Positions 54,203 to 62,942 of a DNA stretch of 64,000 nucleotides are shown here, piece by piece. The notes beneath the pieces are model-generated. The model saw only the letters and a list, made by a program, of their open reading frames with translations, was not told the DNA's origin and did not search any database. Source of the stretch: Nodosilinea sp. FACHB-141 (lineage in GTDB: Bacteria; Cyanobacteriota; Cyanobacteriia; Phormidesmidales; Phormidesmidaceae); contig NZ_JACJPP010000013.1 in assembly GCF_014696135.1 (NCBI RefSeq), positions 1 through 64,000 of the forward strand, read 5' to 3'. The first letter of the stretch is position 1; every line of letters starts with the position of its first letter. The translations under genes and the position numbers were made by a program.

Positions 54203-55726
54203 CTAGCCACCCGTCTTAATCGTGTCGATTTTGCGCACAAATAGGTCAGAGAAGATGGTAATCACCCGCCGGGGTCGGGTCTTGATATTGGCGCTCAGCG
54301 ACATGCCCGATTGCAGCTTCACGGGCTGCCCATCGATCGCAATTACCTGATCGCCTAGGGTAATCTCTGCCGGGAAGCGAAAGGTGGGGTTGATCTGATC
54401 GGGGGGCAGCGCGTCAGAACCAATCCGGGTCAGAGTGCCCTTCACATCGCCAAACTCGCTGTAGGGGAATGAGTCGATGCGCACATCGACCTCCATCCCT
54501 TCGCGCACAAAGCCAATGTCGCGGTTGGTGATAAACACCCGTGCCACCAGGGCATCGCTGGGCACAATTTCAAGAATCGGCTCGGTGGAGTTGGCCACGT
54601 AGCCCGCCTGGTTGGCCTTGAGATTAAACACCGTGCCGTTCACCGGGGCGCGCAGCTCTTGGTAGGTGAGGGTCTGCTGGAGCTGGGCAATTTGGCTATC
54701 GAGCTCTTGCAGGCGGTTGTCGTTTTCGAGAATAGTTTTGGTTAGCTGGCTGTCAATGGTGGCGATCTGGTTGTTGTTGGCGGCGATGCGCTGCTGCAAG
54801 TCGTCTTGGGAGGCGATCGAGGTATTGCGAAATTGCTCTTGGGCCTGGATGATCGCCAGCTCTAGCCGCTGCCCTTCCTCCACCAGGCGGTTGACCTCGG
54901 TTTGGCGGTTGTTCACCTCCTGCTCCTGCTGGAGATATTGAATTTCGCCGATGCCCCCCGCCTCATACAGCGGCCGAATGCGATCGAGAATATTTTGGTT
55001 AACCCGCAGGGCATCGCGGGCATTGGCCAGCTGAGCCTCGGTCTGGGTGAGCTGACGACGCAGCTGATCCACCTCCAAGTTAGCGATGCTGAGGCGTGAG
55101 TTGAGTTCAGCATTAGAAGCCCGTAGGCGATCGCGCTGGGCGACAGGCAAGCTCTCCCCTGTCACATCCCCCGCTAGCTGGGCGCGATAGAGGGCGTTTT
55201 CGGCCACCAAGGCGGCGCGGTTGCTGGTTAACTGCACCAGACCGGGAGCAATATCCACCGGGGCGCTGGCCTCAGTATTGTCAGCTAGCTGCGACTTATA
55301 GTAGGCATTTTCTTCCCGCACCTTGGTGCGAATGGTCTCCAGCGAGGTGAGCTGGGCCTGGGTGGTCTCGGGGTCAAACCGCAGCAGCGGGTCACCTACC
55401 TCCACAGCCTGTCCCTCGGTTACCAGCACCTCCCGCACCACACCGCCCACCGGAGCCTGCACCGGCTGCACCATGCCCTTGGGTTCTAGCTTGCCCTGGG
55501 CCGGTATGGCCTCCTCAAACTTAGCCAAACACGCCCAGGCCAAGGTAAACGCCGTCACTCCGACCAGGCTCCACACCACCGCTCGCGACCAACGGGGTGA
55601 CTGGCGAAGAATCACCGGCTTGTCGAACTGCACCTTTTGCCGCGAGGGCTGGTTGGCCAGCACGGCGTCGCCGTTTGGGTCAGGGGTCTGCGATTGAGTA
55701 GGGGGAATGCTGTTGATGCGAACCAT
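54203..55726 (-). CDS. HlyD-family membrane fusion protein of type I secretion
   Basis: The 507-residue protein has one transmembrane helix at about 52-70 (VVWSLVGVTAFTLAWACLA), then an early biotinyl/lipoyl-like hairpin half (VQAPVGGVVREVLVTEGQAV), a long coiled coil at about 160-360 (QLRRQLTQTEAQLANARDAL and similar) and the second half (LRAPVNGTVFNLKANQAG) with a C-terminal beta domain. It links the inner-membrane exporter to an outer-membrane TolC-like channel. The ABC exporter lies upstream on the same strand, 144 bases away, so they probably form an operon. No TolC gene is adjacent. Confidence 0.92.
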   Translation of the reverse strand: MVRINSIPPTQSQTPDPNGDAVLANQPSRQKVQFDKPVILRQSPRWSRAVVWSLVGVTAFTLAWACLAKFEEAIPAQGKLEPKGMVQPVQAPVGGVVREVLVTEGQAVEVGDPLLRFDPETTQAQLTSLETIRTKVREENAYYKSQLADNTEASAPVDIAPGLVQLTSNRAALVAENALYRAQLAGDVTGESLPVAQRDRLRASNAELNSRLSIANLEVDQLRRQLTQTEAQLANARDALRVNQNILDRIRPLYEAGGIGEIQYLQQEQEVNNRQTEVNRLVEEGQRLELAIIQAQEQFRNTSIASQDDLQQRIAANNNQIATIDSQLTKTILENDNRLQELDSQIAQLQQTLTYQELRAPVNGTVFNLKANQAGYVANSTEPILEIVPSDALVARVFITNRDIGFVREGMEVDVRIDSFPYSEFGDVKGTLTRIGSDALPPDQINPTFRFPAEITLGDQVIAIDGQPVKLQSGMSLSANIKTRPRRVITIFSDLFVRKIDTIKTGG

Positions 55727-55730
55727 GGTT

Positions 55731-55787
55731 GGGGAATGGGGGAAGTAGGGGAGTCGGGGAGTGGGTGGGTAGATGGGTAATGGAGGG
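55731..55787 (+). repeat. G-rich purine repeat (possible G-quadruplex) before hlyD-like gene
   Basis: The plus strand has GGGG, GGGGG, GGGG, GGGG and GGG runs spaced by 3-5 bases at 55731-55769, followed by GGGTAGATGGG-like text to 55787. Four or more G-runs in this spacing can form a DNA G-quadruplex. It sits directly upstream of the ATG of the minus-strand hlyD-like gene, so the transcript would carry the C-rich strand. Confidence 0.7.
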
Positions 55788-55788
55788 T

Positions 55789-55858
55789 TTTAAATTTTGA
55801 GGTTTGAATTTTGAATTGCGGGGTAGGAATTAAATTCAAAACTAAAAATTCAAAATTA
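55789..55858. repeat. AT-rich inverted repeat (TTTTGAATT / AATTCAAAA type)
   Basis: The left arm (55789-55817, TTTAAATTTTGAGGTTTGAA and so on) and right arm (55828-55858, AATTAAATTCAAAACTAAAA and so on) are roughly complementary. Heptamer-like TTTTGAA/TTCAAAA units recur. This is like the short tandem repeats common in filamentous cyanobacteria. It lies between the hlyD-like and ABC exporter genes. Confidence 0.7.
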
Positions 55859-55870
55859 TCTGCTGCTAGC

Positions 55871-58855
55871 CTAAACGCCGCTGAGCTGCTGTTGGTAGAG
55901 AGTAAAGTAGCGCCCCTGGAGTTCCATCAATTCGGCGTGGGTGCCCAGCTCGACCGCTGAGCCCTGCTCCATCACCAAGATCTGGTCGGCCTGCTGAATG
56001 GTGTTGAGTCGGTGGGTGATAAAGAATACCGTGCGACCCTCGGCCCAGCCTTTGAGGTTCATCGAGACCTGGTGCTCGGTATCGTAGTCGAGGGCGCTGG
56101 TGGCTTCATCCAAAATCAGCAGGCGTGGATTTTGCAGAATGGTGCGGGCGATCGCAATTCTTTGTCGCTGCCCCCCCGACAGGGTCGAGCCCCGCTCGCC
56201 AACGCGGGTGTTGTAGCCCAGGGGCAAATCCATAATGAAATCGTGGCAGCAGGCAATTTTTGCCGCCTCAATAATCACGCTGGGCTCGGCGTCAGGGTTG
56301 GTGAGCGAAATATTCTCCTGAATAGTGCCCTCAAACAGCAGGCTATCCTGCGGCACAATGCCAATCTGCCGCCGCAGCGAATGCAGCTCGACCTTGCTGA
56401 TGTCGTAGTGGTCGATCAGAATGCGGCCCGACTCTAGCTCGTAGAGGCGAGGCAGCAGCTTCATCAAAGTGCTCTTACCCGAGCCGCTTTGGCCCACTAC
56501 ACCGATGAATATCCCCGCCGGAAACTCTAGGCTAACGCTGGCCAATTGCAGCGGCCCCGAGGGCGCAAAGCGAAAGGCCACGTTCTCGAAGGTGACTTGC
56601 CCAGTAATCTCGGGCATCGGAATCTGGTTGGCCTCGTCGGCCTCGGTCTCCTGAGGGTGGTCAATGATGTCAGACAGCCGCTCCAAGGACAGAGCCGTTT
56701 CCTGAAAGTTTTGCCACAGCTGGGCCAAGCGCAAAATCGGCGCAGTCACGTAGCCCGAAATAATCCGAAAGGCGATCAGCTGGCCTAGGGTGAGTTGCCC
56801 CTCCAGCACTAGGTAGGCCCCCACCCACAGCACTAGCAGGGCTGAGAGCTTGTTCAGAAAGTTGCTGGCCGAGTTGGCGGTGGTGGAGGTCAGCACCGTA
56901 TTAAACCCGGCGCTGACATATTCGGCGTAGCGCTCCTGCCACTTCCAACGGGTGCGCAGCTCAATATTCTGTGCCTTGACAGTCTGAATGCCCGACAGCG
57001 ACTCCACCAGCAGCGACTGGGTAGCGGCATTGCGCTCGGCCTTAATGCGCAGCTGCTTGCGCACAATGGGGGCAGTTAGCGCCGTTACTAATACAAACAG
57101 CGGAATCGTTGCTAGGGCCACCAGGGTCAGCACCCAGCTGTAGATGAACATCACCACGATGTACAACACCGAGAACACCGCGTCGAGCACTACCGTCAGG
57201 GCTGTGCCGGTGAGAAACTGGCGAATGTTTTCAAGCTCGTTGATGCGGCTAGAGAGTTCGCCCACGGGGCGTTTGTCAAAGTAGCGCAGGGGCAGGCGAA
57301 ACAGGTGGTCGATGATCTCCGACCCCAGGGCCATATCGATGCGGTTGGTGGTATCGACGAACAGGTAAGTGCGCAAACTGGTGAGCAGGGCCTCGAAAAT
57401 GGCCACCACCACCAAGAAGACACCCAGCACTTGCAGGGTATCGACGCTGTTTTGCACAATTACCCGGTCGATGATGATCTGCACCATCAACGGGTTGGCT
57501 AGGCCAAACAGCTGCACAAAGAACGAGGCGACAAACACCTCGATCAGCACCCAGCGGTACTTCTGAATCGAGGGCCAAAACCACTGGAGGCCAAATTTTT
57601 GCTGGGGGGTTTCGCGGGTGGGCTCCAGCAATAGCACTTCTCCGCTCTCGCCCCAGGCCTCGGCAAAGCTCTCGGGGGTGCGGCGAATAATACCCACTTC
57701 GGGATCGCCCAAAATATAGGCTTTTTCGCTGGTTTCGTAGAGCACCGCAAAGCTCTCCTGCCAACGGATCAGGCAGGGGGTATTGAGGCGGCCAAACGCC
57801 CCGACGGGCACGCGCACCAGCTGAGTTTTGAGGCCCATCATCTCGCTCACCGAACCGCAGATCGGCAGCGACAGCTGACCCATGCGCTCGTGCTGGTTGG
57901 CCAAGATGCGGCGAATGACATCTTTGCGAAAGGGCATGGAGAACTGCTGGCTGAGCATGTCAAAGCAGGCCAGCGCCCCATCGACCTCGCCTCGACCCCG
58001 CGCGAAGGGGTAGCGGCGGCTGGGCGACTTCTCTAACGCTGAGGACGCCTGGACTCGGGGCACCAGATCGGCCTCGGTGGCGTAGGGGACATTGTTGACA
58101 TCCAGCACCTCTACAGATCGAGCAACGGCCTCTGGCTCCAGATCAGCAGGTTCGGGCAGGGTCTCGGCAAGCACCGCCGGGGTCATTCCCAGCACCCGCG
58201 CTCCCTGGGGACTAAGGATCTCCACGGGGCGATCGAGGGCCAGGGTTGAGCCCACGGGCAGGTTGAGCACCGTGCCGCCGCTGAGCACCCAGGTAAGGGC
58301 GCGATCGAGCTGAGCTAGATTATTGGAACCGGTGGGTAGGGTGACGATCGCCGATTCGTCACAGACCGTCTGGGCCTTGGCCCTGAGATCGCCCACGTCG
58401 AGGGCATGGGTTTTGGCATGCTCGGCTACCAGGTCAAAGGCCTCGATCGCATAGACGCGATCGCGCACTTCCCCCCCAAACTCTGGGTACTCGTTGAGCA
58501 AACTCAAAAACGTGTACGACGGCAGGGTGAGGGCCAGCACCTCACTTGAGGCGATTACCGTTTCGCAGGGCACCCCGCGAATTAAGCTGATCACCCCCAG
58601 CATTTCACCCCGGCCAAAGCGCCCTAGGGTCACCGGCTGCTGACTGCGCGGGTCGTAGCCCAACAGCCGAGCTTGCCCTTCTAGCAGCACAATTACCTGC
58701 TGGGTCAGTACCTCCCGTCGCAGCAACGGCTGACCGACACGGTACTTGAGGGGCTGGGCCGTTTGCAAGAGCTGCTGTAACGCCTCGGCAGGCAGCCGAT
58801 CAAAAGGCTCCAGAGACTGAAAAGTTTGTTGAATCGAGAGCGACGTTTGGGTCAT
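55871..58855 (-). CDS. Type I secretion ABC exporter with cNMP-binding and C39-like domains
   Basis: The 994-residue protein has an N-terminal cyclic-nucleotide-binding-like domain at about 17-140 (IVLLEGQARLLGY, FGRGEMLGVISLIRG). A C39-peptidase-like domain follows at about 285-420, in which the usual ECGxAC and catalytic His are not kept (VDGALACFDM and WQESFAVLYE). Six transmembrane helices span about 430-720. The ATPase has Walker A GQSGSGKST, signature LSGGQRQRIA and Walker B LLILDEATSALD. The degenerate C39 (CLD) suggests substrates exported without leader cleavage. It precedes the hlyD-like gene by 144 bases. The cNMP domain may gate activity or be structural. Confidence 0.92.
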   Translation of the reverse strand: MTQTSLSIQQTFQSLEPFDRLPAEALQQLLQTAQPLKYRVGQPLLRREVLTQQVIVLLEGQARLLGYDPRSQQPVTLGRFGRGEMLGVISLIRGVPCETVIASSEVLALTLPSYTFLSLLNEYPEFGGEVRDRVYAIEAFDLVAEHAKTHALDVGDLRAKAQTVCDESAIVTLPTGSNNLAQLDRALTWVLSGGTVLNLPVGSTLALDRPVEILSPQGARVLGMTPAVLAETLPEPADLEPEAVARSVEVLDVNNVPYATEADLVPRVQASSALEKSPSRRYPFARGRGEVDGALACFDMLSQQFSMPFRKDVIRRILANQHERMGQLSLPICGSVSEMMGLKTQLVRVPVGAFGRLNTPCLIRWQESFAVLYETSEKAYILGDPEVGIIRRTPESFAEAWGESGEVLLLEPTRETPQQKFGLQWFWPSIQKYRWVLIEVFVASFFVQLFGLANPLMVQIIIDRVIVQNSVDTLQVLGVFLVVVAIFEALLTSLRTYLFVDTTNRIDMALGSEIIDHLFRLPLRYFDKRPVGELSSRINELENIRQFLTGTALTVVLDAVFSVLYIVVMFIYSWVLTLVALATIPLFVLVTALTAPIVRKQLRIKAERNAATQSLLVESLSGIQTVKAQNIELRTRWKWQERYAEYVSAGFNTVLTSTTANSASNFLNKLSALLVLWVGAYLVLEGQLTLGQLIAFRIISGYVTAPILRLAQLWQNFQETALSLERLSDIIDHPQETEADEANQIPMPEITGQVTFENVAFRFAPSGPLQLASVSLEFPAGIFIGVVGQSGSGKSTLMKLLPRLYELESGRILIDHYDISKVELHSLRRQIGIVPQDSLLFEGTIQENISLTNPDAEPSVIIEAAKIACCHDFIMDLPLGYNTRVGERGSTLSGGQRQRIAIARTILQNPRLLILDEATSALDYDTEHQVSMNLKGWAEGRTVFFITHRLNTIQQADQILVMEQGSAVELGTHAELMELQGRYFTLYQQQLSGV

Positions 58856-59277
58856 AGCTGGGGGTATGGACGCACGGTGGGGGCAGCCGGGCAGCTTTAA
58901 TATGCAAAAGCAGGAGCGTAGTATTCACCAGGTTTGATCAATACGCTCAGTAAGCGATAGGCAGATGCACTAAATCGATACACAACGTAATTTAAGTTCG
59001 GCGACGGTTTGATTACCCTTCATAGCCTGCCCCATCCTAAGCGGTTGGGTAGTCTCAATAAGATAACGTCGGGTTAAAGTGACCAACTTTTTACCTTCTA
59101 GCTCCCGGACCGTAAGTCGTACCCCAGGAAAAGTGCTGTCACAGCGAGGAACGACGCACCCGATTCACTACCTTCTTGTGCCACTTTCATCCTCTGCCGC
59201 ATTACATAGGTGGTCTGTACAAAGCGCTGGTAGCGTCTATATACAGACAAACCGTCAATAAACCACCGACCGTTGCT
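58856..59277. other. Divergent intergenic region before lipoprotein gene
   Basis: This 422-base gap lies between the exporter (leftward) and a lipoprotein gene (rightward). Frames here are short and do not look coding, although an open frame from 59176 extends the lipoprotein N-terminus with an unlikely sequence. It probably contains promoters for both genes. No known RNA was recognised. Confidence 0.5.
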
Positions 59278-59847
59278 ATGCCTACGCTGTCTTCTACGTT
59301 TTCTGTACCCCGTTGGCTTCAGACCAGTGCACTGGGGCTAACTCTGGGACTGGTCGCGGGATGCGAGAACTACCCTGCTACAGGCAACACCGTCACCACC
59401 GGCACCTACGAAGCTACCGCCACTGTTACCCAAACCTGGCAGGTCGACTACGCCCGCAGCTTTGACCGCCGCCAAACCATTCACCAAGAAATCTTTGAGT
59501 CTAACTCCCTCGTCAACCGCAACGGCGTGCGCCCTGAAGGTGCCGCCACTGGCCCCGACGACAACGGGCTTTACTGGCCCGCCCTGCCCCCTCGCCCCAC
59601 CGCCGATGAGCTAGAAGCCCGCAAGCGCGAAGCTATCGAGCAGCGCACCGATCCAATGGTGCTCAAGGATGTCAAGTACGCCATCACCTTCGACTACAAC
59701 GGCCAGCGGCGCACCCTGCCCACCACTCGCACCGTCTACCGCGAAGCTTCCAGCGCCTTTGCCGACCAGCAGGCGCTAGAGGTCACCTTTGGTCCGGGCG
59801 AGCAGAGCATTGGCGCGGCGCGGCGAATTGCGAATTTTGATCGGTAG
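59278..59847 (+). CDS. Uncharacterised lipoprotein
   Basis: The 189-residue protein starts at ATG 59278 (MPTLSSTFS). Its signal peptide has lipobox LVAGC at about 23-27, so it is probably an outer- or inner-membrane lipoprotein. The mature part is Thr/Asp/Arg-rich with a VTQTWQVDYARSFDRR segment and no recognised domain. Its stop is 3 bases from the carbonic anhydrase stop (convergent). The longer frame from 59176 has an implausible N-terminus. Confidence 0.68.
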   Translation: MPTLSSTFSVPRWLQTSALGLTLGLVAGCENYPATGNTVTTGTYEATATVTQTWQVDYARSFDRRQTIHQEIFESNSLVNRNGVRPEGAATGPDDNGLYWPALPPRPTADELEARKREAIEQRTDPMVLKDVKYAITFDYNGQRRTLPTTRTVYREASSAFADQQALEVTFGPGEQSIGAARRIANFDR

Positions 59848-59849
59848 CC

Positions 59850-60671
59850 CTACACCCCAGCGCCTCGATAAATGCGAGCGGCCTGCTCGGGGCTGAGACG
59901 GTTGGCCCCCGGCCAGTAGGGCTGCACCGGTTCAGAAAATTCGGGCAGCGCCACTGAAGGGGCCCCCGCACCGGGCCGGACTGCGTCGTTGAACTCTAGG
60001 GAAAGCCCACCCGGCTTAAGCGACTTCGCATCGTTTAGATCGGCATAGATTTTGCTGTGGGGTGGCACGAAGGCTTTAGCCTCTTCGTCGTAGGCCAGCA
60101 GCTCGGCAGAATCCAGCTTATAGATCCAGCCATGGATGGCTAGGGTACCGGCGTGGAGCTTGGAGCGCACCGAAGGATAGGTTTGCAGATTGTCGATCTG
60201 GGTGAGGACGTTTTGGGCCACCAGTAAATCCAGCTTGTCCTTCTTTTCCATGCTGCCGTAGTGGTCTTCGACTAGCTTGCGGGTGGCCTCGGTATGGCGC
60301 AGCCAGTGGTAGACCAGGGGCATTTTTTCTTCAAGGTCACCAATTTGCAGCAGTCCCTTCATGGCTCCGCACTGGGTGTGGCCGCAGACAATCACCTGGT
60401 GAATATCCAGAGCTTCCATGGCGTACTCAATGGTGGCTCCTTCGCCGCCGTTGGTAGCCTCGTAGGGCGGAATAATATTGCCGGCATTGCGAATCACAAA
60501 CAGATCGCCAATCTCAGCTTGGGTAATGATGGTAGGGTCTACCCGCGAGTCAGAGCAGCCAATGAACAACACCCTGGGATGCTGCCCCTTAGCCAATTCT
60601 TTGAGCAGCTCCTGGCGGTCGGGAATGTAGTTTTCCTGAAAGTCACGCAGACCACGCAGCAGCTTTTCCAT
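59850..60671 (-). CDS. ccaA: Beta-class carbonic anhydrase, CcaA/IcfA-like
   Basis: The 273-residue enzyme interconverts CO2 and bicarbonate. Zinc ligands are Cys39, His98 and Cys101 (GCSDSRVDP and GHTQCGAMKG), with the Asp41-Arg43 dyad. The 70-residue C-terminal extension (from about 200) distinguishes carboxysomal CcaA/IcfA-type enzymes from shorter cytosolic ones. In the carboxysome it supplies CO2 to Rubisco. No carboxysome genes are adjacent, but CmpR is in the window. ATG at 60671. Confidence 0.9.
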   Translation of the reverse strand: MEKLLRGLRDFQENYIPDRQELLKELAKGQHPRVLFIGCSDSRVDPTIITQAEIGDLFVIRNAGNIIPPYEATNGGEGATIEYAMEALDIHQVIVCGHTQCGAMKGLLQIGDLEEKMPLVYHWLRHTEATRKLVEDHYGSMEKKDKLDLLVAQNVLTQIDNLQTYPSVRSKLHAGTLAIHGWIYKLDSAELLAYDEEAKAFVPPHSKIYADLNDAKSLKPGGLSLEFNDAVRPGAGAPSVALPEFSEPVQPYWPGANRLSPEQAARIYRGAGV

Positions 60672-60899
60672 AGATCACACAGGAAGTTAGGGCAACCAAG
60701 CCCAGGCGATCGCCTGAACCCGCATCTATTGTTATCCCATATCTAAGGCATCAGCACCGCAAAGATTTACTTATCACGGCAATCATCCCTGCTTTTGAGG
60801 GGGAGCATGACACCCACCTAGCCTCACAATTGATACCATTCCCACAGCCAGATTGAAAATTCAGCGCAATAATGGGCTTGACTTCCTATTGCTGCGGCT

Positions 60900-61319
60900 A
60901 TGCGTAATCCCTTTTGGCGGTTTAAGTCTTTGCCCTGGGCGATTTTGTTTCAGGTGGCTTTGGTAGCGGTGGCGATCGCCACCGCCGCCGACCTGCTGCT
61001 AGCTCAGGGGTTAGCCCTATTGCTAGCCAACACCGGCAGCAGCCTAATGCCCCTGATGCAGCTGCTGTTCATGGCGCTGCCCGTCGCCGCCGGCTTTGGC
61101 ATCGGTGCCCTAGCCCTCACCATTTTGGAACGCTGGTTTAAGAGTGTGTACATCGACACTGGCGTACTGTGGGCATTGGTGCCCTGCATCGCCCTGGTGC
61201 TATTTGTCAAAGGGTTTTTGCCCATCCCTACCGCGCTGGTTGCCATGTCTTACCCCCTCCTGGTAGGAGTGCTGCTGGGAATTTTTGTGGTGGGCAAACG
61301 CCACTGGCGACGCTGGTAG
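60900..61319 (+). CDS. Uncharacterised four-helix membrane protein
   Basis: The 139-residue protein is mostly hydrophobic, with helices at about 12-38, 45-72, 88-105 and 112-133 (for example MPLMQLLFMALPVAAGFGIG and ALVPCIALVLFVKGFLP). The C-terminus is basic (GKRHWRRW), consistent with the positive-inside rule. I do not recognise the family. It is on the opposite strand from carbonic anhydrase, with 228 bases between. Confidence 0.6.
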   Translation: MRNPFWRFKSLPWAILFQVALVAVAIATAADLLLAQGLALLLANTGSSLMPLMQLLFMALPVAAGFGIGALALTILERWFKSVYIDTGVLWALVPCIALVLFVKGFLPIPTALVAMSYPLLVGVLLGIFVVGKRHWRRW

Positions 61320-61385
61320 CGGCAGAATCAACCGGGGCAAGCTGAGCAAACCACGTAAGTAATGTCATTAGACATAAGACAGTTG

Positions 61386-62309
61386 ATGAAAGCCATCCTC
61401 AAAAGCTTGCTTATCGGTAGTCTGTTGGCCCTGGGCCTGCCCGCCCTAGCAGAAAATCCCCGCATTGAAATTGATTCCGACACTGAAGCGATTAGCGATC
61501 AAGCGATCGAGCAGGGGGCCATTCGCGTTGTCGTCAGCTATACGCCGCTCGATTACGCCGCCGAAGAAGTTAGCGACAACCTGACGATTCAGCTGTTTCA
61601 CAACAACGAGCTCAAGCTGTCCACCACTGACACCGCTGCGATGTTTGCAGGCATTGAGCTGATCGATCTCGACAGCGACGGCACTTCAGAGGTGGTGGTT
61701 CAAACCTACAGCGGTGGTGCCCACTGCTGCCTGGCTACTACTACCTACACTTGGCAAAACGAGCAGTTTAACCCAGTTTATTTTGGCTACCTTGACGGTA
61801 GCGGCGGGCAATTCAAAGACCTCAACGGCGATGGGCTGATGGAGTTCGTCACCCTCGACAACTCGTTTTTCTACACCTTTAGCTCCTACGCCGGCTCGTA
61901 CCCACCCAGCGTCATTCTCACCTACGAAAATGGTGAGTACCGCGACACCACACCTCAGTTCACCAACTATTTGGAAGACGCTGCAGCTGATATGCGCTTC
62001 ACGGTAGAAGACCCTGAGTTTGCCGATCGCAGCGACAAAAACGGCGTATTAGCGGGCTACGTGGCCCAAAATATTCGCCTAGGAAACTATCGCGAGGCCT
62101 GGCTTTTCATGCTGGCCCACTACGAGCGCACCGACGACTGGGGGCTCGAAACCTACAACGACCAGGGTGAGCTAGCTGGTACCTATCCCGACTTTCCCAC
62201 TGCCCTCTACGCCTTTTTGCAAGAGCTGGGCTATTTGGATACTAATGGTAGGCCTCAGCCCACCGTCGATCGCTCTCCGGTGGAGGCCGAGCGGGCAAGT
62301 TTTCAGTAG
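61386..62309 (+). CDS. Exported protein with FG-GAP/VCBS-like repeats
   Basis: The 307-residue protein starts at ATG 61386 with a signal peptide (LLIGSLLALGLPALAE). The mature part has DLDSDGTSEVVVQTYSGGAHCC and DLNGDGLMEFVTLDNSFF, Asp-rich turns like FG-GAP/VCBS calcium-binding repeats, and a helical C-terminus. Location is probably periplasmic or extracellular. Function is unknown. The longer frame starts at 61362. Confidence 0.7.
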   Translation: MKAILKSLLIGSLLALGLPALAENPRIEIDSDTEAISDQAIEQGAIRVVVSYTPLDYAAEEVSDNLTIQLFHNNELKLSTTDTAAMFAGIELIDLDSDGTSEVVVQTYSGGAHCCLATTTYTWQNEQFNPVYFGYLDGSGGQFKDLNGDGLMEFVTLDNSFFYTFSSYAGSYPPSVILTYENGEYRDTTPQFTNYLEDAAADMRFTVEDPEFADRSDKNGVLAGYVAQNIRLGNYREAWLFMLAHYERTDDWGLETYNDQGELAGTYPDFPTALYAFLQELGYLDTNGRPQPTVDRSPVEAERASFQ

Positions 62310-62399
62310 TAGCTTTACGGTTTAGCCCAAGATTTGCCGAAGGATTGAAAAGTCAAGACGATAGCGAATTTTTGGGCTTTAGCACCCTAGCTCTTCCGC

Positions 62400-62431
62400 A
62401 AAAAAGGGTAGGCCGCAACGGTCTACCCTTC
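62400..62431 (-). terminator. Terminator of rbp gene
   Basis: An 11-bp stem with one G-T wobble (AAGGGTAGGCC with GGTCTACCCTT) closes on GCAAC. On the minus strand the stem is followed by a T-run (62401-62406 are A on the plus strand). It is 36 bases beyond the rbp stop. Confidence 0.8.
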
Positions 62432-62466
62432 AAACATTTAGCGCTTATCGAGCTGGCTAAACAGAT

Positions 62467-62775
62467 CTAGAAGCCGGTGCGCCGGTAGTTGCCACCATTG
62501 CCGCCGCCAGCGCCACTGCTACTGCGAGCGTCATCGCGGGGGCGAGCTTTGTTCACCCGCAGTTCACGGCCCATCCACTCAGCTCCATCGAGGGATTCGA
62601 TGATGGTGTCTTCCTGAGCTTCGGCGGCCATATCCACAAAGGCAAAGCCTCGGGGACGACCGGTTTCGCGATCGGTGGGCAGGCTAACCCGCTTGACTTC
62701 GCCATATTCTGCAAACACCCGCTCTAAATCTTCGCGAGTGACATCGTAGGACAAGTTACCAACATAGAGTGACAT
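62467..62775 (-). CDS. RRM RNA-binding protein with Gly-rich tail
   Basis: The 102-residue protein has one RRM domain: RNP2 LYVGNLSYD near residue 3 and RNP1 RGFAFVDM at about 45-52, followed by a Gly/Ser/Arg-rich tail (SSSGAGGGNGGNYRR). Cyanobacterial Rbp proteins of this type are often cold-induced and bind RNA, including photosystem mRNAs. The AT-rich leader of about 125 bases upstream would fit cold regulation (inference). A gene symbol such as rbpA may apply, but the paralogue cannot be told. Confidence 0.9.
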   Translation of the reverse strand: MSLYVGNLSYDVTREDLERVFAEYGEVKRVSLPTDRETGRPRGFAFVDMAAEAQEDTIIESLDGAEWMGRELRVNKARPRDDARSSSGAGGGNGGNYRRTGF

Positions 62776-62942
62776 AGGATGGTCTCCGTACTGTACAAAG
62801 TGCAGTGAGTAAACGGAGACAAAGCTGTATCGGAAATCAAAGTGAAATGAAACAAGCGAAATCTACCGAAAACTAACTAAGACAATTTTAACACTCCAAA
62901 TCTACCCATGGGAGGGGTGAAGTTGCCTTCTAGAAGTTGCCT

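Noticed and set aside
43206-58855. One secretion island comprising the acidic protein and the type I exporter
   Set aside because: About 10 kb of unrelated genes (fabI, hisA, fibrillin, CmpR) lies between. The functional link remains only a hypothesis.
59176-59277. N-terminal extension of the lipoprotein
   Set aside because: The extension lacks a signal-peptide pattern, while the ATG at 59278 gives a clear signal peptide with lipobox.
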